A DNA stretch of 64,000 nucleotides from Leucaena leucocephala. Its lineage: Eukaryota > Streptophyta > Magnoliopsida > Fabales > Fabaceae. The DNA is taken from contig CM073519.1 in assembly GCA_037074615.1 (NCBI GenBank), positions 23,705,001-23,769,000 on the forward strand, read 5' to 3'. A program made the translations under genes and the position numbers. The notes beneath the pieces were generated by a model. That model saw only the letters and a program-made list of their open reading frames with translations. It had not been told where the DNA came from and did no database searches. Below, in pieces: positions 23,492 to 35,781 of the stretch (the first letter of the stretch is position 1; every line of letters begins with the position of its first letter).

Positions 23492-25178
23492 GCCACCCCT
23501 CCCTCATGGAAAGCCACAGCCAAGAGCCAAGAAAGAAGAGAAAGAAGAGAGAAAGAGAGAAAAAGAGAAAGAAATTAAGGAAGGAGTTCTGGTGGAGCTA
23601 GGAGTAGCCCAAGGAGCTTGGGGACTGGGTAGAGTTTAAGAATGAGGTAAGTAAGTTATCTAGTCTTTGCTCTAATAAAGTAGATGATTGCTCTTAATAG
23701 TTAGAATAGAGAAATATCTCTATTAATAAAGGTAGAAAGAAAGCCAGGGGAATGTCAGATTAAGGATATTACCCCTAGTTAAGCGTGAGTTAGGTAGAGT
23801 TATACTAGATAATAATAAAGATATTATTATGCTATGTATAGGCTATAACTTATGAAAAGAAGGGGCCTTAGAGGCAAGGCTAAGAGCTGGAACGAAAGGC
23901 TACACGCCAGGTAGTAAACTTACCTACTTGTGTGCTTATACTGCTTGGATGTTTTATGTGATGTTTTCTTACCTTGATGATGTGAGGCATGTATGATTAA
24001 GTAATGCTCTGTTTCTTTTATGCTATGGCCATATGTTATAATTAAGTAACATGGAAGCATGTATGTTATCATGATGCAAGCATGATCATTAAGTACACAC
24101 ATAGTAACATCAAGCATATAGTTGCATACATTGTATGGTTTCTGTTTGCAACTGAGATTTCCCCAGAAATCTCACCCCCTTCCATGTAATCCTAATCCCA
24201 CAGGTTTATATGAGAGAGGATTGAAGAATCAAGGAGAGAAGCTGGGGATTGGATAGTGCAAATGTTGGGACCAAAATGCTGGAATTAGGGAAAAATATTG
24301 GATGAACAGTAAACTTCAGATGTTTGCTAATGTTGACCTGGTCAAGGCGTGGTCAACAAGTTATTTTTTCCTGAAATAGAATTATGTTAGCTTCTTGTAC
24401 CAATTTGAACCATTTTGTTTTAATTTTTCTAGAATTAGTTATGATTTTTTGAAGTTAGGTCACTCCTCTGGAATTTGCACAATGAACAGTACTCGCTAAG
24501 GGTAAAATTTTAGATTGAGTAATTTAACTTCAATAGCCTAACTTCAATAGCCTTAGAAGTGGTTCCAGATGCTACCATTTGGTCCCTAAGATATATTAAA
24601 ATGAGGGTGTTTCATCAAGCCAGTTTGCAAGAGGGATTTTTAAACTAGACTTTATTAGATTTTGATCTTAATTCTAAATCATTTGGAAACACATGCTATA
24701 TGTTTACACTGATTATATATAATTACTAAAGCATGTTTTAAGATAATTTGCATAAGCAATTTAAGAACGACTATATTTGACAATGGCTACTTCAATCCTT
24801 TAACGAATTTATGAAGAACAAAATATAAAAGAAAAAGGAGCCAAAGTGAGAAAGCTAAAGAAGTTGGGAGACTTAACTAGAAAAACTTACAATGCATTTT
24901 GATCATATTCATTAAGTCTTTGTTTTACTCTGTTTCTTATCTTTTATTCAGAACATATCAAATTCTTGTAAAGATAGAGAAACTTAGATTTTGTGAGCTA
25001 AGTGTTTATCATATTCTCTCTCCTGAGAGAGTTTTATTTGTAACAATCAACTTTTTTTGATCCCGCAAGAGTGGAAATCTCTTTAGTAACCTTACTGGTT
25101 GTAAGGAGTAAGAGGGATTCTCACTGGAAAACCTTACAGGTTGTTGTAAAGGGAAGTGAGAGGGATTCGCATATTGAT

Positions 25179-28100
25179 TTTAACACCTTACTTTTGTACA
25201 TCTTAGAGAACATTCAGTAGTATTTAGAACCACTTATATTCCCTTTGAGGTCCATTATCTAAATTTGAAATTTCACTCTTCACGAGTTACTATTCATATG
25301 GTATTTTAGATTCGAAGATAAACTTCAAAAAAATCATAATTAATTCTTAAAAATTGAAATCAAGGGGTTCAAAAAACTACACAAAGCTAACATCTTGAAC
25401 TTTAAAGGAAAATACTTACACCAATTGACCAGTCAACTGAGTCAACTTTGATGTCAAAGTTTACTTTTCATTTGGTTAGAATTTTTGGAAATAGATTATG
25501 ATCCTTGAGTTTAGAAAATTCATTCTCTTTGTACAGACATCGAAATAAGACATTCTTGGTGTCAAAATAAATATTGAAATGTTAACTAAATGTATGTAAA
25601 CTTTCATACATTTATTCCATCATTTACTATTTTTCATTGCATCATGAACAACACTGCTTAAACTAGTCATCTAACATCATTACATATAACAATTCATACA
25701 TTCTTCATATAACATTTATATTATCCAATCCCTAACTTCTATTCATGCTTCTTCATCTTCTTTAATCATTCATGAACCTGTTAAGATTGGGATTACATGG
25801 AGGGGGTGAGATTTTTGGGGAAATATCAATAACAAACGGTACTAAACAGTGTATGTATTGATGCTAATGTTTGTACTTGCTTGTGATTGTGTCAACATAA
25901 TGTAATAAACATGCTACCATATTTATGAAAAATAATTAACCAAAGTAAACATATAAATAGAGCATCTATCAAATACATATATGCCACAACAATTCACATA
26001 GCCATATCATCATAACACATTAAATTCAACACATACAAGTTTAGGTTAGTTTACTACCTCACATGCTTGACTTCCCTTTCCTCTATCTTTTCCACTTTAT
26101 TCTTACTTCTCCTTGATGTGTGGCTACCCTCTTTGAGCACATAATTCAAATCCTAACATCGCATTAGCATCCATTCATTATAATCTAACTTCTTTGAACA
26201 TTGACCTTGCTTAACTAAAATAACTTTTCTTAATCTTTACTATTTGACTTGGCCTTTGAACCAATTGATGCCTTGACCTTACCCTACACAATTTGGCCTT
26301 CTAAATCAATTTATGAACTTATAATGCCCAAATCCTAGTAGTTACACACTATTCTGGATAGAACCAAAACATGTCCTCTTTGTTTCAAAAAATTCTCATT
26401 TTAATTCCAATGCCTGTAATATTTGTTTCTATACTTTATACCATAAAAACTTTCATTTTAAAAATATTGGAAGCATAAAAATCATAAAATTCTAATCACT
26501 ATTATGCCTGTGAACAATAACAAAGAGGGTTTCCAAAATTACATCTTTCAATTCCAATGCTTCCAAAGTTCCAAACCTATGCAATCCTACACAAAATCTT
26601 CTTCTAAATTCAATGGAAGCATTAAATCATTGAAATTCCATCTCTTTATATCCAAAACAGTGCAGGCCAAAATGTCTCTTCTATGGCAAAGTCAATAATA
26701 TCAACTTGATTCAATAACCGATCATCTAACTAACTTATCTAAACATTAATCGCATAGTTCTAGCTTTAACTTCTTCTTTCTTCTTTCATCTAGGGTTTTG
26801 GACAGCATATATGCCCTAGATAATTTCCTATTTTTCTTTCATAAAACCCTAAGTTTAAGCCTCAAAATTAAAGGAAAATAAGTTAGGATAGATTACTTAC
26901 CTTAATCCCTAGCTAGCTTGAACTTTGGTACCTTGAATTTTCCTTTGTCTTGGCTTAGGTTTTCATTTGGCCATAGTTTTTCCAAGGGTTCAAGGGCCAT
27001 GGTTTTGCAAGTAAATGGAGGGGTATTTATAGCCAAATTTCAAGGCTCAAGGGACCAAAATATTTCTCTTTCAACTAATTATTATAATTCCTTAATCTTG
27101 AATCTTATTGGTTACTTTATTGATTAATTATCTTTAATCATTATTAACTTAATTCTTACATTATTTTATTACATTTTAGTACATGGTATAACCTTTCTTT
27201 CTTCTTCTTGGCACCATATGTAAAGCATGTGGGTCCTACTATGTGCAAAACCCTAATCTTCCTCTTGAAGCCTCTTTAATTTTCTTTTATTTTCTTTTTA
27301 AAAAATTCATAAATTATCTATTATTTGACATGACTCCAAAAAAATATTGGGACTTATTGAGCTACTTCATGATGCCATTATTGGGCCTCCTTTGGGTTTA
27401 ATTACTAATTGGCATAAATCCCAAAGCACTTCCTATACCGATATCCTTAAATTATCTTGATTTTTTAGATAAATTTTATTTAAATCTTTCATTGGTTCTA
27501 ACATTTTTAGAAATTCATTATAATATAAAATGAATTTCTTGTAAAGGTTCATAATTGTTTGAGACCCAGAAGGCATGATGAAAATTACATATATTTCTTT
27601 TAAACTCTTTATCGGTGTCTTTTATCACTGTAAATTCCATAATTAATTCTACAGGACTCTTTTTCTTTATTTTTGTCAATTTTATAAATTATTATATTAA
27701 TTATAAGAATTTACTACCAAGTTTTATCCAATTTTGAGGTCTAAAAGATATTGTATCAATTTTCAGACTTTAAAAATTAATATTAATTTATCAGGACCTC
27801 AAATCAAAATTTTGTGTGACGTTAAATCAACCAGAATAATTTTCTCTATTTGATAGTAAAATTTGGGACCTAAACAATTTCAAGCAATTTTGGGCCTTTT
27901 CTATCTCAACTTTCTATAATTACCATTTTGCCCTTAAACTTTTGAAAACTGCACTTTAGTCCCTCAACTTTTCATAATTACACTTAATGGCCCATAACTT
28001 ATGTCTACTTCAATTTTGCACCATGGAACTTTTAGGGTTTTCATTTTAGTCATTGTCTTTTTTATAATGACCATTACGCACTTAGAACTTTTCCAGAATT

Positions 28101-28400
28101 ACAATTTCACCCCTGCTTGGGCTTAATAAATCATTGCTTTGAGGTATTTATCTCAACATTAGGCCGCTAATTAACCTCTTTTCTTTTTATATGCCCTAGA
28201 GACTCTTCTGAAGTCTCTAACTTATTTATATAGTTTCCCCTAGGGGCTTTCTCTATTTACAATTTAATCCATGAACTTTCAATTTAGTAGTCCCTAAACA
28301 TCATTTGTATATTTCTGGAACTTCTGCTAAAAGAGGTATAGTAGCCTACCTATTTCAGGCTATATATTGGGTTATAAGGCCTAAAAATTGAGATATGGCA
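25179..28400 (-). mobile_element. Solo LTR, Tekay/Del-like family C (second subfamily), reverse
   Basis: 3222 bp with the exact duplication ttgat (25174-25178, 28401-28405). It starts tttaacacctta (TG decayed) and ends gagatatggca. It aligns better with the LTR at 55773-59653 than with 20170-23298, for example around 27600-27720 against 56940-57060 in reverse. A TATA box in reverse is at 27024. It contains no coding region. Confidence 0.85.
27024..27031 (-). promoter_or_regulatory. TATA box of family C LTR (25179-28400)
   Basis: tataaata on the minus strand preceded by a cccc run in the minus-strand reading, as in the other family C copies. Confidence 0.5.
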
Positions 28401-28673
28401 TTGATTGTACTGAGGCACCAAGAGCTTATTGAATCTTAGAATATAGTAGAACAATTAGAGAGGAGTTCTGGAGACTAGATATAGGCCAAGTGGATTAGGT
28501 CAAACAGTATAAATCAACTTGTACAATCATTCTTCAACAACTTCTTCATATAGGGATATCTTTCTAAACTCTACTCTTTAAAGTTATTTTAAATATCTTT
28601 AGAGTTTTCAAACGTTTTAAAAATCACCTAATTCACCCCCTCTTGGGGTAATACAACTAGATTCAACAATTTC

Positions 28674-28754
28674 AAAAAGTGGCATTCAAGAAATATTGTT
28701 ATGGACCATTTGATTGTTAAGCCAGTCCCAAGAAATTATGTCATTTGGAATCTA
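28674..28754 (+). pseudogene. CACTA transposase-associated domain, continuation
   Basis: The 27 codons beginning KKWHSRNIVMDHLIVKPV and ending YVIWNL continue the domain interrupted at 5328, in the same frame when the SIRE-like element and one atttc copy are removed. The aromatic W and the H-L-I pattern fit the second half of the Transpos_assoc domain. The reading ends at the fold-back LTR starting at 28755. Confidence 0.7.
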
Positions 28755-31552
28755 TGTCATATCCCCAATTTTCTTACTTCATGTAACTATACAGTTTATA
28801 TGAAAGGGATATGAGATTCTTGGAATAAAATGTATCAGATTGAGAATGGAAAGAAAGGGATTATGAACTAGAGAAATTTTAGGGACCTAAATGCAAAGTA
28901 GAAAAGGTTAAAGGCCAAAAGTTAAAGTATAAATAAAAGTTGGGCCAAAAGTGATCATGTCCAAAAGTTTAGGGACCTAAATATAAATAAGTAAAAAGTC
29001 AGGGACCTAAATGTAATTATATAAAAAGGTCAACCAGAAAAGGCTTAAGACTGTCTAGAAGTATTTCAGTTCCATACTTCATCAGTAAATAGAGGAAGAT
29101 AAGCTGGTTAATCTAGTCCTAGATAGTGGATATTTATCTGATAGTCTGAAAGTTATCTGAAATTTTATCAGATCGCATGGACTTTAGATATAAGGGGACA
29201 AGTTGCAGGAAGGTGTGCCTCATGACATCAGATGTCATGAATCGGACAATACCCTGAAAGGAGCTCTATAGGAAAAGTTATCCCCATATTACTGAATTTT
29301 GACTGGAGTTTGAGAATACCCGTTATCCAATTATGGAACTTAGCAATAAATAAGCCTGGATAGAATAAACTCATATGGCCTCACATATGGGCCTATGATG
29401 ATGCCAAGGAGTGCCCAAAACCCAGGGTACCAGTTCATTAGTAGACAAGTTTAAACAAGCTAGAATCAAGTGGTATAAGCTTAGGAATTCAAGTATATTT
29501 GGATTTAGGGTTTTGTGTTTTTGCTGGTACTATGCATGACACTATTTATATAATGGAATTTCATGATTTTGATGCCATTTATGAGCTTAGAATCATGAAA
29601 TTCCCGCTCCTTCATCACATGTTGTATATAACTGAAACTGCACTCAATTCTTTCAAAAATTCTCATTTTGATTCCAATGCTTCTCATACTTATTTCTCTA
29701 CTTTATCCCACACAATTTTTCATTTTAAAACCATTGGAAGCATCAAAATCATGAAATTCCAATCATGAAAATCATGAAATGCTTTCAAGGTTCAAAACCT
29801 TTCCAATCCTACACAAAATCATCATCTAAATTCAATGGAAGCATTAAATCATTGAAATTCCATTTTCTTCCTCATGAACAGTGTAGACCGATCAGGGCAC
29901 ACTATGGCAAAGTCAAGAATATGAACTTGATTCAACAGCCAATCTATTAACTAGCTTGTTTAAGCTTCAATCGTACTCTTCTAACTTTAATTTCTTCTTT
30001 TCCCTTTCATCTAAGATTTTTGGGCAGCACCACCCCTTAGAGAAAACTCAACTTTTCTTCCATGAAAACCCTAAGTTCAAGCTCCCAAATCTAAGGAAAA
30101 TAAGCTAGGAGAGATTGCTTACCTTTAATCTCTAGCTTGCTTAAACTTTGGTACCTTGAATCTTCTTTGTCTTGGCTTGAGTTTTCATTTTGCAAGAGTT
30201 TCCCCAAGGGTCCATGAAACCACGGTTTTGCTGCAGAATTGAGGGGGTATTTATAGCCAAAATCCATGGAAAATGAATGGCCAAGATCAATTTGGTTACA
30301 ATTTAATCTAAAGGCTCACATTTAATCTTGAATTTGACTTTTTCCAAAAAGAATAATTATGACATCATGTGGGACAGCTCAAGGGACACCTCATGGGGAT
30401 ATGTGGCGTGCTCACCATGTCAGGAAGCTTCTGGAAAAATTATAGTCTAATTCGGTACCAATCAGAGTAGTTTCTCAATAACCGGACTGTTTCCTGTTCC
30501 TAATTTTTTATAATATTCCAAGATATGTATTCTATCTATCAATGTCGAGGCTTTTCATACCCTTGACATAGTTGTACTGAATATTTATCTGCCATCCATC
30601 TCTTAGGAAATGACCAAAATACCCTTGGTGTCCTTTCTTACACTATATTGACCCTAAGGGCAACATCATCTTTTTACCCCTCTTTGTACTCCCTTAGGGC
30701 CTATACTGGCTCTAACTAATCACATTTATACTATATGCCACATTTTTACCCTATCCCAGGTGACCAAAATGCCCTCCATCCATTACTGTACAATATGGGC
30801 ATCCAGGGGCATTTTCATAATTTTGCACTTTTTCTGGACACTGGACTCTTCTGCTGATGAACTGGTACCCTGGGTTTTGGGCCCTCCTTAGCGTCATCAT
30901 AGGCCCATATTTGAGGTCATCTGGTCTCATTTCATCTAGGCTTATTTAATGATAAATTCCATTATCGGATCACGGGTGGCTTCAAACTCTCGTCAAAATT
31001 CACTATTATGGGAATAACTTTTTGTACAGGACTTCTTTTGGGGTTCTTTCATATTCATAACATATGACACTATAGGGAACACTTTCCTGTAATTCCCTCA
31101 CTTATATCTGATGTCCATGGAATCTGATAAAAATTCAAATAACTTTTAGACTATCAGTTAATTTTCTGTTGTCTGAAGCCCTAATAAAATTTCTGTATCA
31201 TGCCAGATTAACTTACGTAACTTCCTCTATTTACTGATGGAATGTGGGACGGAAAAACTTCTAGGCAGTTCTAACCCTTTCTGGGCTGACCTTTCCATAA
31301 TTACAATTTTGCCCTTGAACTTTTTACTTAATTACATTTAAGTCCCTTAACTTTTGAAAATTTTCACTTTTGGCCCACCTTTTGTTTCTACTTTAACTTT
31401 TGGCCCTTAACCTTTTCTACTTTTCATTTTAGTCCTTCTCTTCCTTAAAGAATCAGCTAACCTTTATTATTTTTTCTAATCTTCGTCATAATCCTTTCCA
31501 AGCCTCTTTCCACTATCAATATTATACCAATAGGGAAAATCAGGATATGACA
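28755..31552. mobile_element. Fold-back structure made of two opposed family C LTR pieces
   Basis: The left part (28755 to about 29575) reads forward from the LTR start (tgtcatatcc). From about 29575 to 31552 the sequence is the reverse complement of a family C LTR, ending ggatatgaca. The outer roughly 690 bp on each side (28755-29445 and 30860-31552) therefore form an inverted repeat, with about 1.4 kb between. The left arm has an internal deletion near 29450. A reversed TATA box is at 30248. The flanks atcta and atatc do not make a clear target duplication, so this may be a recombination product rather than one insertion. The open frames at 29499-29950 are LTR sequence. Confidence 0.75.
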
Positions 31553-31715
31553 ATATCTCATCAGACATCATCTGATTAACTTGTTAATTTGTGGCTCATT
31601 AGATTAATTAGGTACCTAGTATCTATATAGGCTCCTTGTGAATCAACCTAGGTTAGTCTCCAGTTTACTATTTGTCAGCTTAGTTTTGTTTGATAATTAA
31701 TATGACAGTTATCAA
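31553..31715 (+). repeat. 3' remnant of the 5' LTR, second Athila-like element
   Basis: About 160 bp between the fold-back structure and the primer-binding site, ending ...cagttatca. The rest of the LTR is lost or replaced at the junction with the fold-back structure. No second copy was found in the window. Confidence 0.45.
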
Positions 31716-31717
31716 AA

Positions 31718-31735
31718 TGGCGTCATTGCTGGGGA
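31718..31735 (+). other. Primer-binding site, tRNA-Asp type, second Athila-like element
   Basis: tggcgtcattgctgggga is close to the site tggcgccattgccgggga. Both differences are C to T changes. Confidence 0.75.
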
Positions 31736-31834
31736 GCCTTACTTGTGAAGGTTTCCTAAGCAATCTACTAGGCCTAAAAATTATAAAAAGTATATAGGTG
31801 TTTCAGTTTTTCTACAAATTTAGTATTTTGTCTT

Positions 31835-32330
31835 GTTTAGTCATGACCAATTGCCCTTCTAGTCGCAACCAAAGTACTTAAAATTGAGTTTTGAGTGTCT
31901 CTATGAACTCTAGTCGCTACCAAAAATTTGTTTCCAACTCATTTTGCTCTCGGTTACATTTAGTAGCGACCTGATTACTTTGTTGTCTCAACCAAAATAT
32001 TTTTCATCCAGTTTTCTTCTTTGTGATTTCTAGTTGCAACAATTTCACACTTAGTCATGACCAAAAATTAGTGTTTCAATTAGATTTACTCTATGATTTT
32101 TAGTCACGACCTGAGTGATAATTGGTCGCAACCAGATACTGAAAATTTCAAGCATTTACTCTCTGTGATTTTTAGTCACAACCAGAGTAACATTTAGTCG
32201 CAACAAAAGATCCTGATTTAGAATTTTTCCCTTATGTGACTAACAGTCATAACCTGAAGTTAATTTTTGTCACGATATTTATTCTCTATGATTACTGCGA
32301 TTACTTAATCTAAATTTCTAGAATTGTTGC
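31835..32330 (+). repeat. Array of decayed gtcgcgac-type palindromes in gypsy leader
   Basis: The words tagtcgcaacc, tagtcgctacc, tagtagcgacc, tagtcatgacc, tagtcacgacc, ggtcgcaacc, tagtcacaacc and tagtcgcaac recur at roughly 35-70 bp intervals, often after a 'ctctatgattttt'-like phrase. Most variants differ by C to T or G to A changes at CpG sites of an ancestral gtcgcgac core. A second array lies at 59690-60290. Confidence 0.65.
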
Positions 32331-32359
32331 ATCTGTAATATATTTGGTATCCCACGTCA

Positions 32360-34175
32360 TTGCTGAGTATGATTTGCATGAACAGAAGCTCTGAATTCTT
32401 TCCTTTGGATATAGAAATCAATAGAACACTTAGGCAAATTAAGAAGGATAAAATCTTAAATCAAGTTAGCGTTACATTTTTTGTTCAGCTTAATTCTACT
32501 GGTGATTCTATTATAGCTGAATCTGATTGTGCATCTAGTGCTATCTTAGATAATCATTTTGTCATGGAGCATGTTAATAAAGGTGAAGCTCATACTCATA
32601 ATTAGAATATTCAAAATGAGCAATATGGAGAGAAGAACATGAATAATAGAAGAGCACATAGGAGCATAAGAGAACTCACTTCTTCTAATGCAAACTTTGA
32701 TCCTTTTCACACTTGTCCTGCTTTAGATGTTAACTTTGAGCTGAAAGATCATTTATTAAGCAACTTACAAAAGTTTTATGGATTGGCATGTGAGGATCCT
32801 TTCAAGTATTTAAAGACTATGCAGTAGGTTCGTTCATCCATGAAACATGTAGGTGCTGTGGAGAGACAAGTATTCCATTTCATACTTGAAGGAAAGGCAA
32901 AGGAATAGTTTTATATGTTGTCACATCATATACCTAATGGCTTGGACTCTTGTAGTAACTTGAAGACTACCTTCTTAGAGAGATACTTCCCTACTCCCAA
33001 TACTACATTGAGGAAGGAGTTTTTTGTTGCAAAAATAGTATGATCAAGAGTCTTTCCATGAGTTTTACAGAAGAGTTCAAGAGCTATAAGCTAAATATCT
33101 ATACCATCAAATTCCATGTGAGCATTTGATATAGTATTTTCATTCAGGATTGTGCTATGCGTGTTGAAAGAATTTGGATGTAGCTACTGGAGGTTATGTT
33201 AATGATTTAACTCCAGATGAAGCATAGAACTTGATTGAGAAGATAGTAAGCAATGACCAACAGTATAGGGGCTATGATTATAGGCAAGTCCATGAAGTTT
33301 CTGCAAGGCCTTCTCAATATTACAGTAGCCTATCTTCTCAAGTTGCTACCATGAATGCTCATATCAATAATCTAGCTGCTCAACTGAGTCATTCACATGT
33401 TCAAAGCTCATACTCTCAAGCTCTTATTGCTCTTAGTTATCAGTTTGGTTATTCTCCTATGCATACCACTTTCAATTGTCCTACACACCGTGAAGATATA
33501 TTAGCTATCTATCAAGACAAACATAACCAATATCCATAAAGAGATCCATACTCTAACACATAATGAAGGATGAAGGGATCATCTTAATTTCAGATGGAGG
33601 GATAGAAGTGGAGACACAAATTTTGGGCAGAACAAATTCAACAATGATAGACAAATAGCTTAATCTTCTAGATCTATGGAAGTCCCTTATGCTACAAAGA
33701 ATGATGGAATAACTAAAATAATCAAGAGTATTAATGTGATGAATTAAAATATAAACTATATAAACACAAATTTAAGCTCTAACTTAAAAACTTGAGATCT
33801 ACTGTGGAGAACAACCAAGCAATGATAGAGTCCAAATTTGCTGCCTTGGAAAATAAAATAGAACAGTGGGAAATAGAAGCTACAAATATGAATGGCTATG
33901 TATTACTGCTAGCAAATTCAATAAGTGATGTTCAGGCCATAATTGGTGAAAGTTTACATTCAAACACAGTTGTTAACCATAAATCTCTAAATGCTATAAG
34001 CTTGAGAAGTGGAAAAACAACAGGTAAAGTAGATACAGAAGAGGTTAAGAAGGATAAGGAAGCAAATGAGTAGCAGAAAAGATCTAGAGCTGAAGAATTG
34101 ATTGGAGAAAAACCTTTACTCATGCTAGAATAAGAAAGTAGCAAAGAGAAGGAGATATTACAATAGGAAAATGAG
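32360..34175 (+). pseudogene. Athila-like gag relic, near full length
   Basis: From the ATG at 32360 one frame runs through 32605 and 32639-32827 (RSIRELTSSNANFDP, LLSNLQKFYGLACEDPFKYLK) and on to VFHFILEGKAKE and LERYFPTPNTTLRKEF near 33000, with stops at 32603, 32825 and about 32907. After a frameshift it reads GGYVNDLTPDEA and NLIEKIVSNDQQY (33190-33260), then the R-D-H-x-N-F-R-W signature near 33565 and the C-terminal NHKSLNAISLRSGK (about 33975). The order is that of Athila Gag. Two stops are TAG where related Gags have Gln or Trp, consistent with decay by cytosine deamination. It ends at the 34181 insertion. Confidence 0.8.
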
Positions 34176-34180
34176 CAAAC

Positions 34181-35767
34181 TGTAACATCCTCATTTTCTT
34201 ATGTCTTAGGGACCAAATGGTAGTATCTGGAACCACTTTTAAGGCTATTGAAGTCAAATTACTCAATCTACAATTTTACTCTTAGCGAGTGCTGTTCACT
34301 GTGTAAATTCTAGTGGAGTGACCTGACTTCAAAAAATTATAACTAATCATAGAAAAATCTAACTAAAGTGGTTCAAATTGATACATGAAGCTAACTTAAT
34401 GTTCTTTCAGGGAAAATAACTTGTTGATCATACCTTGACCAGGTCAACATCAATCAATGTCTAAAGTTTACTATTCATCCTATGTTTTTCCCTGATTCCA
34501 ACATTTTAGTCCCATCTGTACTATCCAATCCCTAGCTTCCCTTCATGCTTCTTCATTCCTCTTTTAACATACCTGTGGGATTGGAATTACATGGAAGGGG
34601 ATGAGATTTATGGAGAAATCTCAGTAGCAAATGATACTAAACAATGCATTCATCAATGTGACTACTTGTACTTGCTTGTGAAAGTGTTAACATTGCGTAA
34701 TGTGCATGCTTCCATGTAACATATGAGATACAATTAGCCAAAGTAATCAAAGCAATAGAGCTTCATAAATAATCACATATGCAACACAATTCAACAAAGC
34801 CATAGCACATCAAGCATAACATTCAATGCATACAGGTTTAGGATAAGTTTACTACCTGGCGTGTAGCCTTTCATCTAGCTCTAAGCCTTTGCTGTAAGGT
34901 TCCTTCATTTCTTTCCTTTCTTTCTCTTTCTCTCATCTTTCTCTTCTTCCTTTTGCTCCTTAGTCATGATGTTCTTTGAGGGAGGGGTGGCCTATTTATA
35001 GGTGAGCGGAGGTGGAATGAATGGCTTAGATCAAATTGTGATGAATGGCCCAGATCACTTAGCTTCCTCAAGAAGCTCCGCCTATATCATCATGATGACA
35101 TCCTCCTCCTTGATGACTCACCAACATGACATCATCCAAGGACACCTCAGGGAGTATGTGGCGCAAATGGTGTGGCCCTTGGGACACCTCACCAGTTGAC
35201 TCAGTCTTTCCAGAGAATTCTAGAGCCTTTTCACGGAATGAGCGGCAAAGACTGTGCCACGTGTCTTTTTTACTTTTTCCCCTTTTTATAATCTCATGAC
35301 ACGTGTCATTAACTTTTCTTATTTTCCTGTAATCATTCCATGTGTCACCTCATGGGTCCCATGAAGACACCTTTCATGCCACCTCATGGTCTAAAGTCAT
35401 ATCTTATTTATTTTCCCAGTTCTATCCTTAACCAGGTAACTTTACTTTATGGTAAAGCACTAAAATATTATTTTAATGCCTCTTAAACTCCCATAACTAC
35501 TGGGCCTACGTTTTTGGGCCTTTAAATGTCATATTGGCTTTCTAACCAAGAACAAGCACTCTGGTGGCACGGTTCCCAATAAACACTTCTTACTTCTTCT
35601 TTATGCCCACAGGAACTTTCACTATTTTCCCTAAATTTTCACTTTCTTACAGTTTAGTCCCTTAACATTATCTGTATACTTCTGGGACTCCTGCATAATA
35701 GGGTCTAGTAGCCTGCCTTTTTGAGGCTACAAATTGAGCTTCTAGGCCTAAAAATTGAGATATGACA
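34181..35767 (-). repeat. Left (3') LTR of the non-autonomous family A element
   Basis: 1587 bp from tgtaacatcc to gagatatgaca. A TATA word on the minus strand is at 34992-35001. It is shorter than the solo copies because the region equivalent to 9160-9420 and part of the right side are reduced. Confidence 0.75.
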
Positions 35768-35781
35768 TTTCTCCTCCCCTT

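Larger units (their letters stand above)
19603..24614 (+). mobile_element. Solo LTR, Tekay/Del-like family A, forward, with nested LTR
   Basis: The copy begins tgtcatatcccaatt and ends gagggtgtttca. Its target duplication is ttaag (19598-19602) against tcaag (24615-24619), one mismatch. Removing the nested LTR at 20170-23298 leaves about 1878 bp. It carries the TATA word at 23482 and a gaaaga-rich purine tract at 23521-23585, and tgaacagt words at 24303 and 24483. The short open frame across 23412-23639 spans TATA box and purine tract and is not a gene. Confidence 0.8.
5329..28668 (+). mobile_element. SIRE-like Ty1/copia retrotransposon with nested insertions, pol lost
   Basis: The two LTRs (5329-7907 and 17894-28668) are bounded by an exact 5 bp target duplication, atttc at 5324-5328 and 28669-28673. 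A primer-binding site for initiator Met tRNA follows the first LTR and a purine tract precedes the second. Coding relics are a SIRE-type gag with zinc knuckle and a SIRE-type envelope-like third ORF. I find no protease, integrase, RT or RNase H where they should be (11449-13150), so the copy is defective. Five Tekay-like LTR insertions, one inside another, account for roughly 13 kb of its length. The LTRs differ at perhaps a tenth of positions by eye, so it is old. Confidence 0.85.
17894..28668 (+). repeat. 3' LTR of SIRE-like element, interrupted twice
   Basis: The LTR pieces are 17894-19602, 24620-25178 and 28406-28668, with LTR insertions between them. Without inserts and duplications the length is about 2531 bp, matching the 2579 bp 5' LTR. 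Termini are intact (tgttaaatcta ... tagattcaaca). Both interruptions fall where the 5' LTR is continuous (near 7034 and near 7655). Confidence 0.85.
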
